Source of the DNA: Euryarchaeota archaeon UBA258
GTDB lineage: Archaea; Thermoplasmatota; Poseidoniia; Poseidoniales; Poseidoniaceae
Assembly: GCA_002502605.1 (NCBI GenBank)
Contig: DAPR01000038.1
Span: forward strand, 9,652 to 37,073
Direction of reading: 5' to 3'
DNA: 27,422 bases
Positions 14,759 to 23,526 of this stretch are shown here, one piece after another (position 1 is the stretch's first letter; the number at the start of each line of letters is the position of its first letter). The translations under genes were made by a program, and so were the position numbers. The notes under the pieces were generated by a model. It ran no database searches. It was not told the origin of the DNA and saw only the letters and a list, made by a program, of their open reading frames with translations.

Positions 14759-15595
14759 ATGGGTATGCGTCGCTCTGCGTCCATCCCAGCTCGAATCAAC
14801 ATCATTGGTGAGCACACGGATTACCTCGATGGGCTTGCATTGCCATTTGCTTGTGAGGCACGCCTTGTGCTTCGAGCAAGTGCGGCTGAATCAACTTCTG
14901 GAGATCCCACCATCGTAGCGTTGTGGGAAGAAGCGAATGGATGGCCAGCAACGCTCGAAGTTGAATCCACCATTCCAATTGGTGCAGGCATGTCGTCATC
15001 CGCCGCTCTATGTTTGGCAGTCGTGCTGTGCGCTCAAGGTGAAATGAAACCAATGGAGGCGTGCCTTGAAGCGCAACGGATCGAACATGAAATCCTCAAG
15101 ACCCCGTGTGGATTGCTCGACCAAATGGCAATGATGTTTTCCAAAAAAGACTATGCATGCCTGATTGATTTTTCTTCTCCCAGCGTAAAAACGGTCGAAT
15201 TACCGAAGGATTGGTTGTTCAAACTGATTGATTCCGGCGTGCGTAGGGAACTGAGCGAAACGTCCTTTGGCTCTTCACGCAGCGATGCTGAGTTGCAAAA
15301 GCATGCCCAGGACGAGAATCAGCGGGTGCTCGAAGCCCTTCATGCAAAGCCGCCCCAACTTGGGCGTTTGCTCAACGCCTCGCATCAGGGCTTGGTGGCT
15401 TTGGGCGTGAGCCATCCAAAGGTCGATGCACATGTGGAACGCCTGCAGTCAACACCCGGTGTGCTTGGTGCTCGGATGATGGGAGGTGGTTTTGGAGGCA
15501 TGATCCTTGTTCTGGTCGAAGGAGCCCATGTCCTTCCTGAAACAGCACTCGTGAGGTCATCAGAGGGTGGTTTCCTTGAGGAACTGCTCGAGTAA
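14759..15595 (+). CDS. Galactokinase-like GHMP kinase
   Basis: 278 residues, clearly shorter than most galactokinases (about 350-390). The galactokinase signature is present near the N terminus (ARINIIGEHTDYLDG), the Gly-rich P-loop is IPIGAGMSSSAAL, the catalytic aspartate is D121 in CGLLDQMA, and motif 3 is GARMMGGGFGG. SGVRREL matches the galactokinase SGVRxxL segment. It probably phosphorylates galactose, or a similar sugar, at C1 with ATP in the cytoplasm. Alternative start codons are GTG 14756 and ATG 14765. Its last 36 bp overlap the end of the convergent glycosidase-nucleotidyltransferase gene, whose activities could act before and after it. A heptose kinase (HddA-like) is possible but the GEHTDY motif favours galactokinase. 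Confidence 0.82.
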   Translation: MGMRRSASIPARINIIGEHTDYLDGLALPFACEARLVLRASAAESTSGDPTIVALWEEANGWPATLEVESTIPIGAGMSSSAALCLAVVLCAQGEMKPMEACLEAQRIEHEILKTPCGLLDQMAMMFSKKDYACLIDFSSPSVKTVELPKDWLFKLIDSGVRRELSETSFGSSRSDAELQKHAQDENQRVLEALHAKPPQLGRLLNASHQGLVALGVSHPKVDAHVERLQSTPGVLGARMMGGGFGGMILVLVEGAHVLPETALVRSSEGGFLEELLE

Positions 15596-17533
15596 TTCGA
15601 GTCGTTCAGGCGTGCCCATGTCCCAAAACGGTGTGTTGTCGAGATGAACTGCCGCTTTACCGCTCAACGCCGAGTACACCGTTTCTTCCCAAGACCAGAC
15701 ACCGTCTGAACCATGTTTGAGGACAACTGATTTCTCGACGATGCTTGTGCCGGCTTCATAGCCATTGAACTCAGGGTTTGCAGAGATCTTGTCATACTCA
15801 AGGAGCCTTCCATCTTCATGGCGGAGGTTCATTTCTTCGTGGCTTTCGGTGACGCACATTGTCACTGGCGCTCCCATTGTATGATGCGTGTTCAACAATT
15901 CCGAGTACTGGATTGGATGCAAATCATCGCCCCAAAGCAGAATGAAACGCTCCTCTAGATGTTCCTGCGCATTCCAAAGTGCTCCACCCGTTCCAAGCGG
16001 TGAATCTTCGCGAATGCATCGAACCGACATTCCCGGATGCGTGAAGCCTTCGAATTGTTCCCCCATGTGCCCAGTCAGCACCAATGCATTCAGACAGCCT
16101 TGCTTTTGCGCCCAATCAAGAATGTGCGTTAGGATTGGTTTGCCGTTCACCTGTATGAGGGATTTTGGAGTCTGTTCCGTCATCGTTCCTAAGCGAGTTC
16201 CAAGGCCACCGGCCATGATCACAACTTGAGGCGTGCGATGAGCTTTGACGATGGCTTTGTATTCGCTCCCACTCTCCTTCAGCGTTCGCTTCTGCGTTTC
16301 AAAATCAACATGATACAAGCCGAATTGCTGGTCATAGCCTTCAGCCCATTCGAAATTATCCATCAAACTCCAGTGGTAAAAGCCGCGTACATCAAGGCCA
16401 TCAGCAATTGCCTCTGCGGTAATGTGCAGGTGGCGGCGTACATGTTCAGGTCGCATGTCATCATCGTCATCTGCTACTCCGTTTTCAGTCACAATGATGG
16501 GGATGTTAAGGCCTTGAACCATTTCAAACGCCCGACGTAACCCTTCTGCATACATTGGATAGCGAAAATCCGTCCGGGTTTCCCACGGGCGAATCAACGG
16601 GTCAATCTCAACTTTGGTCGGCATGAATGGCGTGGCAAGAAGGTGAGTGTAGTAATTGACTCCGATGAAATCGCTGCTGTTTTTGAGGCCAGGAACTGAG
16701 ACTGAACGGAAGCCAGAAGGTGGCTTGAATTTCCCTTTGGCCAATCCATTAATCCAGCAACGATTGAACATCCCATCGAGCACCTTGGCCTGAATCCAAT
16801 GAAGGGGGTTCCATCGTCGGTATGGATCGAAGAGGTTGATGTTTTTCACCAAGCCAATATGGCAATGTTCGCCCCTTGGTTTCGCCTTTAATGCTTGATA
16901 ACATTGAGCGTGGGCTCGCATCATGTTCAATGCCACCGAACGTGCTCGTTTGAACGAACGAACAGCAGGTGGGAATTCACCTAACACGTAACCCATTGTG
17001 GTGTAGACTGCTGGTTCGTTGATGGTGCACCACCATTCCACTCGATCGCTCAATAGGTCAAACATCTTCACGCAGAAATCGACCCAGTGTTGGATGTTCT
17101 CTTCGCGTTCAAACCCACCGAGTTGGTCCCACCAAACCGGGTGAGTGAAATGGTGCAAAGTCGCCATCGGTTGGATGCCAACGCTGAGCAATTCATCCAC
17201 TAAATCGGAGTACCATTGAGCAGCGTCTTGGTCCCATTCACCTTGGCTTGGTTCGATGCGCGACCATTCAATCGAAAATCGGTAGTGGGAAACATCAAGT
17301 TCTCGAATTAACTTGACATCATCGCTCCTTCGATTCCAATGATCACAAGCTTCCCCGCTCAACTGCTGACTTTTTGACCGGGGTTCGAATTCAGACCAAT
17401 TGTTGTGGTTTCCACCTTCAATTTGGTGCGATGCCGTAGCAACACCCCACATGAACCCGGAAGGAAATGCGCTTCCATCCTTGAGGGGTGTGTAATCGAC
17501 CGCATCCCAATTGCGATGTTCCTCGGTCCACAT
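15560..17533 (-). CDS. GH1 beta-glycosidase fused to sugar-1-phosphate nucleotidyltransferase
   Basis: 657 residues in one open frame. Residues 20-430 are a full family-1 glycoside hydrolase: QIEGG near 38, acid/base E173 in TINEPAVY, nucleophile E350 in VTENG, and the C-terminal SLMDNFEWAEGY. With almost no linker, residues 436-657 are a nucleotidyltransferase: MAGGLGTRLG (440-449), TPKSLIQVNGKP (455-466), DSPLGTGGAL, LLWGDD and FWDMGTPERL. GH1 releases glucose or galactose from beta-glycosides; the second domain activates a sugar-1-phosphate with NTP. There is no signal peptide, so both act in the cytoplasm. The start is ATG 17533; GTG 17578 is possible. A GTG at codon 438 could in theory start the second domain alone. 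The end overlaps the galactokinase-like gene by 36 bp. Confidence 0.88.
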   Translation of the reverse strand: MWTEEHRNWDAVDYTPLKDGSAFPSGFMWGVATASHQIEGGNHNNWSEFEPRSKSQQLSGEACDHWNRRSDDVKLIRELDVSHYRFSIEWSRIEPSQGEWDQDAAQWYSDLVDELLSVGIQPMATLHHFTHPVWWDQLGGFEREENIQHWVDFCVKMFDLLSDRVEWWCTINEPAVYTTMGYVLGEFPPAVRSFKRARSVALNMMRAHAQCYQALKAKPRGEHCHIGLVKNINLFDPYRRWNPLHWIQAKVLDGMFNRCWINGLAKGKFKPPSGFRSVSVPGLKNSSDFIGVNYYTHLLATPFMPTKVEIDPLIRPWETRTDFRYPMYAEGLRRAFEMVQGLNIPIIVTENGVADDDDDMRPEHVRRHLHITAEAIADGLDVRGFYHWSLMDNFEWAEGYDQQFGLYHVDFETQKRTLKESGSEYKAIVKAHRTPQVVIMAGGLGTRLGTMTEQTPKSLIQVNGKPILTHILDWAQKQGCLNALVLTGHMGEQFEGFTHPGMSVRCIREDSPLGTGGALWNAQEHLEERFILLWGDDLHPIQYSELLNTHHTMGAPVTMCVTESHEEMNLRHEDGRLLEYDKISANPEFNGYEAGTSIVEKSVVLKHGSDGVWSWEETVYSALSGKAAVHLDNTPFWDMGTPERLELLEQFLKETTL

Positions 17534-17617
17534 GCTGATACGATTGAGACGCAATTGAAGAGGCTTTGCGCTTAGCACGGTCCACAGCGGTTGGCCTGTC
17601 TAAGGGTTTGAAAGAGG

Positions 17618-17688
17618 TGCGGATAGCGGGAGTTGAACCCACGACAAAAGGTTGGAAACCTCCTATGATACCACTTCACCATATCCGC
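17618..17688 (-). tRNA. tRNA-Gly (anticodon TCC)
   Basis: On the minus strand the acceptor GCGGATA pairs with TATCCGC, discriminator A at 17618. The anticodon arm GGAGG-TTTCCAA-CCTTT (two G-U pairs) gives anticodon TCC. The T-arm is GTGGG-TTCAACT-CCCGC. The 3' end is followed by CCT, so CCA is not encoded, unlike the other tRNA-Gly in this window. No convincing TATA box at -30. Confidence 0.92.
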
Positions 17689-17714
17689 ACGATGTGGTAA
17701 TCCGTCCGAGAAGC

Positions 17715-17730
17715 CCCTCATTATTGAGGG
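17715..17730 (-). terminator. Hairpin between protease gene and tRNA-Gly
   Basis: CCCTCA-loop-TGAGGG, a perfect 6-bp stem with a 4-nt loop, 24 bp past the protease stop and 27 bp before the tRNA. No T-run follows it on the minus strand, so its role as terminator or as tRNA leader structure is uncertain. Confidence 0.35.
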
Positions 17731-17753
17731 AATCGGTTGGCTCTTTACCGCAC

Positions 17754-20700
17754 TTACTTCATTCCCGGCGGCGGTGGAGGGATTCTTCCTTGCATGCCGA
17801 GCGCCTGGCGACGTGGATCGTTTGCTGGGCTTCGGCTTCTCTCAAGTCGCTGACTGACAAGGTCTCTCGCACGCTCAAGACGTTCTTCTGCTATTCTTCG
17901 CTCATTTGCGTTGCCACGAATGACGAGCATGCCCACGAGGAAGAACAAGACGAGAGCCCCAAGGGCGGCTTGCACGAGTGGGTTTTCGACCACTGATGAG
18001 AATAAATTCTCGTCCCCCTCATTGCTGTCTTCAATAATGATTGCAGAATCCCAGACTTCCAATTCAATGGACACGGTGTCCATGCCAACATCGGAGCCTG
18101 GTTCCTTAGCAACAAGCACCAATTGATGGTTTCCTGCGTACCTCGCAACACCTTCGAAATTCAAGGTCTGACTGCCGCCAGTTTGAGCGTTGAATGTCAG
18201 GACGTTGGTCTGAGAACCTGCCGTGATGGCCGTCATAGCCTGCCATTCCACGCGAACAGTGACTTCCTCGATCTCGGTTGTGACGGTGCATTGGAAGTTG
18301 AACCAACCACCCGCTACGATGTCAATTTTGTTGATCTCCGTGCAGGTCATGTCGGCTTCAGCTGCGTTACGTGATGGGTCAGTTGGCCAATGATCGGGCT
18401 TGAACGCGCCAGATGTCTCGTTATCACCCCAACCATCTCCATCTTGATCGGCCCATTGACTCGCTTCATCAGGGAAGGCATCATCGTCATCACCGTAGCC
18501 ATCTCCATCGCCATCAGGGCATCCTTTGGAGGCGCCGAGGTTCGATGTACCAAATGCTGTAGGGCACGAATCTCCATCCGTACCCTGTGGGTTATCGCCA
18601 TAGCCGTCGGCATCTGAATCAAACCACTGTGAGCCATCGCCGAGCCATAGGTCGTTCTCATCGCTTGCTCCATCTCCGTCTTCATCAGGGCAGCCAAAGC
18701 GATCAATCGTTGAAGTTCCAATCACACTGACGCAAGCATCGGGGTTGGTGCCGTTTTGATTGTCACCATAGCCATCGCCGTCCATGTCCTCCCATTGACT
18801 TGGTTCATCTGGGAAGGCGTCGTTGCCTTGAGATGCACCGTCGTTGTCACCATCAGGGCACCCATAGACGTCAAGGTTGGAAAGTCCGTATTCAGTTGGG
18901 CAGGCGTCTGGAAGAACACCTGCAGCATTGTCACCGTAGCCATCACCGTCTTGGTCAGCCCATTGTGTGGGTTCGAGTGGGAGTGCATCAGCGCCGTTGC
19001 TTTCATTCCAAGCTACATCATTGCCTGAAGCAATTGTCGGGTCTGAATAGCCATCACCATCCGTGTCCCTGCATCCGGTTCGGTCGATGGTGGAATTACC
19101 GGGCACAAGCGTGCAGTTATCCATCAAGTCGTCCACGCCATCGCCATCAGAGTCTTGGGATCGTGTTGGATCATCCGGGAAGGCATCGCTCATGTTCGAC
19201 ATGCCGTCGCCGTCATTATCCGGGCAACCGTAGCGGTCAAGAGTTGAATTTCCTGGCACCCCTGGGCAAGCATCGGGATAGGGTCCTGTCGCATTGTCGC
19301 CGTAGCCATCGCTGTCCTGGTCAAGCCATTGTCCGAAGAGATTTGGCAATGCGTCAATGGCATCATCCCATCCATCTCCGTCGCTGTCAAGGCATCCGAA
19401 TCGGTTGCCGTTGGTTGAGTTCCCAGCCACAGCAGGACAAGCATCGGCTGTCGTTCCTCCGGGGTTATCACCATACCCGTCCCCGTCAACGTCCGACCAT
19501 TGAGTAATGTCATTTGGGTGGGTGTCTTCGCTGTCAGCCCATCCGTCTTGGTCGAGGTCTGAACACCCGAGGGTGCCGTTCTGCCATGAGTTTCCAACAA
19601 CGGTTGGACAATCATCGGCTAAGGTTCCAGTTGCGTTGTCTCCAAATCCGTCACCATCTTGGTCCGCCCATTGTGTTGGGTCGGTTTTGAAAGCGTCAGA
19701 ACCGTTGGCGACTGTCCAATTCGCAGATGAGTCCGAATAGCCGTCACCGTCGGTGTCGGGGCATCCAACTCGGTCGATGCTGGATGTTCCTTCATAGGTT
19801 GGACAGGCGTCGTCAATTTGGTCTGCAACACCATCGCCGTCAGAATCAGACCATCGCAAAGGATCGGAGGGGTAACGGTCTGCACCATCGATTGCTTTCC
19901 AGAGCGCATCTGAATCAGAATAGGTGTCACCGTCTGTATCGACGCAGCCATACCGATCGGAAGTGGAGGTGCCGCTAATGGTTGGGCACGCATCTGGTGT
20001 GGTTCCAGTGGGGTTGTCTCCGAATCCATCAGAATCTTGATCGGCCCACTGTGTAGGATCATTTGGCCACACATCAGCGCCGTTACTGATGGCCCATACA
20101 GAACCGTTCGTCCCGCTGAGGTCTTCATCAGATGCACCATCACCGTCTGTGTCCGGACACCCGTATCTGTCAAGAGTAGAGGCACCAGATACAGTCGGAC
20201 AGGAATCAGAGAAGTTGCCAGTCGCGTTATCACCGTAACCGTCGCTATCGGTGTCGAGGTGTTGAGTCACATCAAACCGGAACGCGTCTGCTCCATCGGC
20301 TACAGAGTAGCCTGGATATGGATCTGCATACCCATCACCATCGCTGTCAACGCAACCCAGCATGCCAATCATGGTGGATTGACCGGGAACGGTCGGGCAA
20401 TCATCAGCGTTGTTTCCGCTTGCGTTGTCGCCATATCCATCGCCATCTTGGTCAGCCCATTGACTCACATCGGTCGGGAAGGCGTCAGCTCCGTTGGCGG
20501 CAGCCGTCCACAATGAATCAGGGTCGCTGTATGAATCGCCATCCGTGTCAAGGCAGCCATACCTGTCGGCTGCTGATGTGCCCGGTGTCGTGGGGCAACT
20601 GTCTCCCGTCGTTGCAGGAGGTGGATTGTCACCGAAACCATCGCTGTCGGTGTCGTTCCATTGGGTCGCATCACCAAGGAATGCATCCGCTCCATTTGAA

Positions 20701-23423
20701 ACGGTCCATACTGTCCCATTCATTCCCGAAGGGTCTGGGTCAGAATATGTGTCTCCATCTTCATCAGGGCATCCGTTTCTGTCACCGCTTGACGGCCCCG
20801 CTACGCTTGGGCAAGCGTCGGCTCCTTGCACGCGAGTCCAAAGAACATCAGGGTCAGAGAAGGTATCTCCATCGTTGTCTGTGCATCCATAGCGGTCGCC
20901 AGTGGACGTTCCAGAAATTGAGATGCATGCATCAGGTGTCGTTCCGCTTGGGTTGTCTCCGTACGTGTCCAGATCTGTGTCTGCCCATTGAGTGATGTCA
21001 TTGATGAAGGCGTCTGCACCATTGGCTACAGTCCATGTTGCATTTGGGTCGGAGTATCCATCACCGTCGGTGTCAGGGCAACCAGAACGGTCGATGGTAG
21101 AAGTGCCGGGGACAAGGATACAATCATCAAAGTCGTCTTCGATTCCATCGAAGTCCATGTCTTCGGTTAAATTGACCAAGTCCGTGTCGATGTTGAGGGC
21201 GAGCGCGAAATGTTGAGGGCCGGTAGGAATGTTTGTTCCTAGGACATGAACCTCCCAACTGCCTTGAGCAGGGGATGCAAAACTTAGTCCCCGCAAATTA
21301 TCGAGGTTGTTCGATAAGTTCGTCCATGTGCCTGATGGATCTTTGACGGCCAAATCCAGGTCGTTGACAAGATTTGTACCTGCGGAAGGGGTGCTGGCTG
21401 GGTCAATCCAAGAAAGTGCGACACGTAGGTCTGGGGATGACGGTGGTATGATGAAGCTCCAACCTCTTTCTTCATTCGTTTGGACCGAATCACCGTCAAT
21501 CCAGGTGGCATTGACGGCACTGCGAAGGTCAACCAAGCCCCATCCTTCGTGCATGTTTGGTGCAGGCTCTCCAGCACCGTTGGCTGCCGAGCCATATTGC
21601 CCTTGCATATCCCTTGCAGAAGCGGTGAAGATGGCCTTGACAAGCGACGAGTTAGGATTTGAATGTCCTTCATTGTCGATGAGGTGTTGAGTGAGCAATG
21701 CTGCTGCTCCTGCGGTGAGTGGGCATGACATGCTTGTTCCCCCCATGAATGTGTAATTCGCATTGCCGGAGTAGGCACCCCATCCAGTGCTGGATGTGGA
21801 TCTTGATTTAGTTGAAAGAATGAAACTACCGGGTGCGGTAATGTCAGGTTTTAATCGTCCATCATCAGCAGGACCCCGGCTGGAAAAAGCAGCCAATCCC
21901 TCCGAGTTGTTTGCCATTCGATCAGAGTTGACTGGATCGCTTGGGTATTGTATAGGCCACCATCCACCCCATTCAGATGTGATTGAGGGGCGATCGTTTT
22001 CACCAGCTGCCACAGTGACGACGTTCTTTCCAGTGGCAGGTGAACCAAGTGAATCATCGTCTATTTCTCCGTCGGAATTACCGTCGACACCGTTGTTTCC
22101 TGCGGAGAAGAGAATGGTCATGTTCTGGTATGTTCGAGCGCTGGAATCCGCTTGCATCGAGCCAGAAGTGTATGCTCCGGCAGCATTTGATCCCCACGAA
22201 TTGGTGTGAACGCGGCTGCCATTGTCCCAGGCGGGCTCAAACATTAAGGTGTAATCGGAAGGAATTCCAGTGAGGTAGTAGGCGTTGTCATTGTCGCAGT
22301 ATTGTTCTGTTGCTTGCATGTAAAGGCGAGCTTCAGGAGCAGCACCGCGAATGGCTCCTCCGGTGTTGGTTCCATCGCCGAGCACTGAACCTGCAACGTG
22401 GGTGCCGTGGCCGGTGTCGAGATCTTCAGCCCCATCGTCGTTGCTCGATGCCCCGCATGAAGCAGTAACTCCAGAAGACATTGGGAACGAAACAATATCG
22501 ACAATATGGTCCCGTAGGTCGGGGTGCATTGCGCTGTTGTTGACGCCATTATCGAGGCCTGTATCCGAGACGGTGACGACAATGCCGCTTCCATCAAGGC
22601 CTGACCAAGATGAATCGATGCCGGCCATGATGGTTGGATCCCACACTTGGTCAGCACGCATGACACTGTCTGCGACATCGTTGTGGAGCGTGTGCCACGG
22701 CCGTTCTTCAATCCATTCAATCTCATCTTGCGCCGCAAGCCAAGCAATTGCTGTGGGTTTGATGATGGCAGTTGCGTAACGACCTTGATGATATTCGAGA
22801 ACAAGATCATCTCTGGAAGTGATGCCTTCAGGGAGAGATTCGCCGCTCAAAACTAGGTTTGCCGAAGCAACACCTTCTCGGACGAAAAGGTTCTCAGCAT
22901 CCATTTCAAGCCCAGTGATGCCCCGAACAAGATTCTCTCTGACCTTATCCACACCGTCCATTTTCACGATTCCTTCGACGTTCAATTCAGATAATTCATC
23001 GACCGTATGACCGTTGACTTGACAATGGAATCCGTTTGGTGGAAGGAATGAATGGCACTCAATTCCAGCATCGGCGAGTTGGTGAAACCAAGGAGACGGA
23101 ACAGGGAATGAATGGGTCAAAATGAACCATCCATCAATGGTCTGACCCATACCGCTCCATTCGCTCCATTGATCGATTGGAACGACTGAAGCATCTCTGT
23201 AGAGCAAGTCAACCGATCCCGCACCCTCTGAAGCATCAAACCATCCATGGATAATATCGCCGTTAGGGTGGAGGTCGACGGTAGAAAAGAGGTCGAAATC
23301 AACGGTTGATTCCACACCGATGTCTGGAGATTCCGCTGCGCCAATAAATGTGATTGGGGCTAAAACTTGGATGATCATCAGGGCTGAGAACATAACGGCA
23401 TGCCGCCGGCGGTTCTGTGTCAT
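17754..23423 (-). CDS. Giant membrane-anchored subtilisin-like (S8) protease with Asp-rich repeats
   Basis: 1889 residues from ATG 23423; ATG 23450 adds nine. Order: signal peptide (QNRRRH, then a hydrophobic core ending GAA); an N-terminal region of about 250 residues that may be a propeptide; S8 catalytic domain with D287 (SDTGLD), H342 (GHGTHVAG), the oxyanion Asn in SAGNNG and S564 (GGTSMSCP); a KP-43-like beta-barrel (about 640-750, VNDLDLAVKDPSG); some 15 repeats of about 60 residues (755-1680); a beta domain; one helix near 1813-1835; and a cytoplasmic tail rich in Arg/Glu ending in PPPPPGMK. The repeats resemble thrombospondin type-3 Ca-binding units. It should digest proteins at the cell surface in seawater calcium. 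Divergent from the ABC exporter, 103 bp apart. Confidence 0.92.
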   Translation of the reverse strand: MTQNRRRHAVMFSALMIIQVLAPITFIGAAESPDIGVESTVDFDLFSTVDLHPNGDIIHGWFDASEGAGSVDLLYRDASVVPIDQWSEWSGMGQTIDGWFILTHSFPVPSPWFHQLADAGIECHSFLPPNGFHCQVNGHTVDELSELNVEGIVKMDGVDKVRENLVRGITGLEMDAENLFVREGVASANLVLSGESLPEGITSRDDLVLEYHQGRYATAIIKPTAIAWLAAQDEIEWIEERPWHTLHNDVADSVMRADQVWDPTIMAGIDSSWSGLDGSGIVVTVSDTGLDNGVNNSAMHPDLRDHIVDIVSFPMSSGVTASCGASSNDDGAEDLDTGHGTHVAGSVLGDGTNTGGAIRGAAPEARLYMQATEQYCDNDNAYYLTGIPSDYTLMFEPAWDNGSRVHTNSWGSNAAGAYTSGSMQADSSARTYQNMTILFSAGNNGVDGNSDGEIDDDSLGSPATGKNVVTVAAGENDRPSITSEWGGWWPIQYPSDPVNSDRMANNSEGLAAFSSRGPADDGRLKPDITAPGSFILSTKSRSTSSTGWGAYSGNANYTFMGGTSMSCPLTAGAAALLTQHLIDNEGHSNPNSSLVKAIFTASARDMQGQYGSAANGAGEPAPNMHEGWGLVDLRSAVNATWIDGDSVQTNEERGWSFIIPPSSPDLRVALSWIDPASTPSAGTNLVNDLDLAVKDPSGTWTNLSNNLDNLRGLSFASPAQGSWEVHVLGTNIPTGPQHFALALNIDTDLVNLTEDMDFDGIEDDFDDCILVPGTSTIDRSGCPDTDGDGYSDPNATWTVANGADAFINDITQWADTDLDTYGDNPSGTTPDACISISGTSTGDRYGCTDNDGDTFSDPDVLWTRVQGADACPSVAGPSSGDRNGCPDEDGDTYSDPDPSGMNGTVWTVSNGADAFLGDATQWNDTDSDGFGDNPPPATTGDSCPTTPGTSAADRYGCLDTDGDSYSDPDSLWTAAANGADAFPTDVSQWADQDGDGYGDNASGNNADDCPTVPGQSTMIGMLGCVDSDGDGYADPYPGYSVADGADAFRFDVTQHLDTDSDGYGDNATGNFSDSCPTVSGASTLDRYGCPDTDGDGASDEDLSGTNGSVWAISNGADVWPNDPTQWADQDSDGFGDNPTGTTPDACPTISGTSTSDRYGCVDTDGDTYSDSDALWKAIDGADRYPSDPLRWSDSDGDGVADQIDDACPTYEGTSSIDRVGCPDTDGDGYSDSSANWTVANGSDAFKTDPTQWADQDGDGFGDNATGTLADDCPTVVGNSWQNGTLGCSDLDQDGWADSEDTHPNDITQWSDVDGDGYGDNPGGTTADACPAVAGNSTNGNRFGCLDSDGDGWDDAIDALPNLFGQWLDQDSDGYGDNATGPYPDACPGVPGNSTLDRYGCPDNDGDGMSNMSDAFPDDPTRSQDSDGDGVDDLMDNCTLVPGNSTIDRTGCRDTDGDGYSDPTIASGNDVAWNESNGADALPLEPTQWADQDGDGYGDNAAGVLPDACPTEYGLSNLDVYGCPDGDNDGASQGNDAFPDEPSQWEDMDGDGYGDNQNGTNPDACVSVIGTSTIDRFGCPDEDGDGASDENDLWLGDGSQWFDSDADGYGDNPQGTDGDSCPTAFGTSNLGASKGCPDGDGDGYGDDDDAFPDEASQWADQDGDGWGDNETSGAFKPDHWPTDPSRNAAEADMTCTEINKIDIVAGGWFNFQCTVTTEIEEVTVRVEWQAMTAITAGSQTNVLTFNAQTGGSQTLNFEGVARYAGNHQLVLVAKEPGSDVGMDTVSIELEVWDSAIIIEDSNEGDENLFSSVVENPLVQAALGALVLFFLVGMLVIRGNANERRIAEERLERARDLVSQRLERSRSPANDPRRQALGMQGRIPPPPPGMK
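18385..21161 (-). repeat. About 15 tandem Cys-paired Asp-rich protein repeats
   Basis: Inside the S8 protease, units of roughly 50-70 residues repeat the pattern D-x-C-P...G-x-S...R-x-GC-x-D-x-DGD-x-x-x-D, usually followed by NGADAF-x-x-D-x-TQW-x-D-x-DGDGYGDN. I counted 15 units by eye. Nearly every unit has exactly two cysteines about 15 residues apart, suggesting one disulfide each. DxDGDG loops are Ca-binding in type-3 thrombospondin repeats. Units differ in length because the NGADAF insert is missing in some. DNA identity between units is low, so the array is old rather than recently amplified. Confidence 0.85.
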
Positions 23424-23526
23424 AGTGGAGGTTAATCGCGGCTCCCACATGAATGATTGGGAGGATTGCCAATTGTCCAGCCCTCACCTGCGAGGGTTCA
23501 AATGCCGTGGTTCCGGCCCCAACAAT

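Noticed and set aside
14759..15595. GHMP kinase as mevalonate kinase or heptose-7-phosphate kinase
   Set aside because: The GEHTDY and SGVRREL segments are typical of galactokinase; heptose kinase remains a minor alternative.
18800..19507. Long plus-strand frames opposite the Asp-rich repeats (also 20318-20995)
   Set aside because: They are His/Arg/Cys-rich readings produced by the GAT/GAC-rich repeats on the coding strand.
18385..21161. Repeat array considered as CRISPR or as recent tandem DNA duplication
   Set aside because: Units vary in length and DNA sequence, stay in one reading frame, and lack equal-size spacers.
23320..23526. N-terminal extension of the ABC exporter to the first possible start
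   Set aside because: It would overlap the signal-peptide region of the divergent protease; residues there do not resemble transporter sequence.
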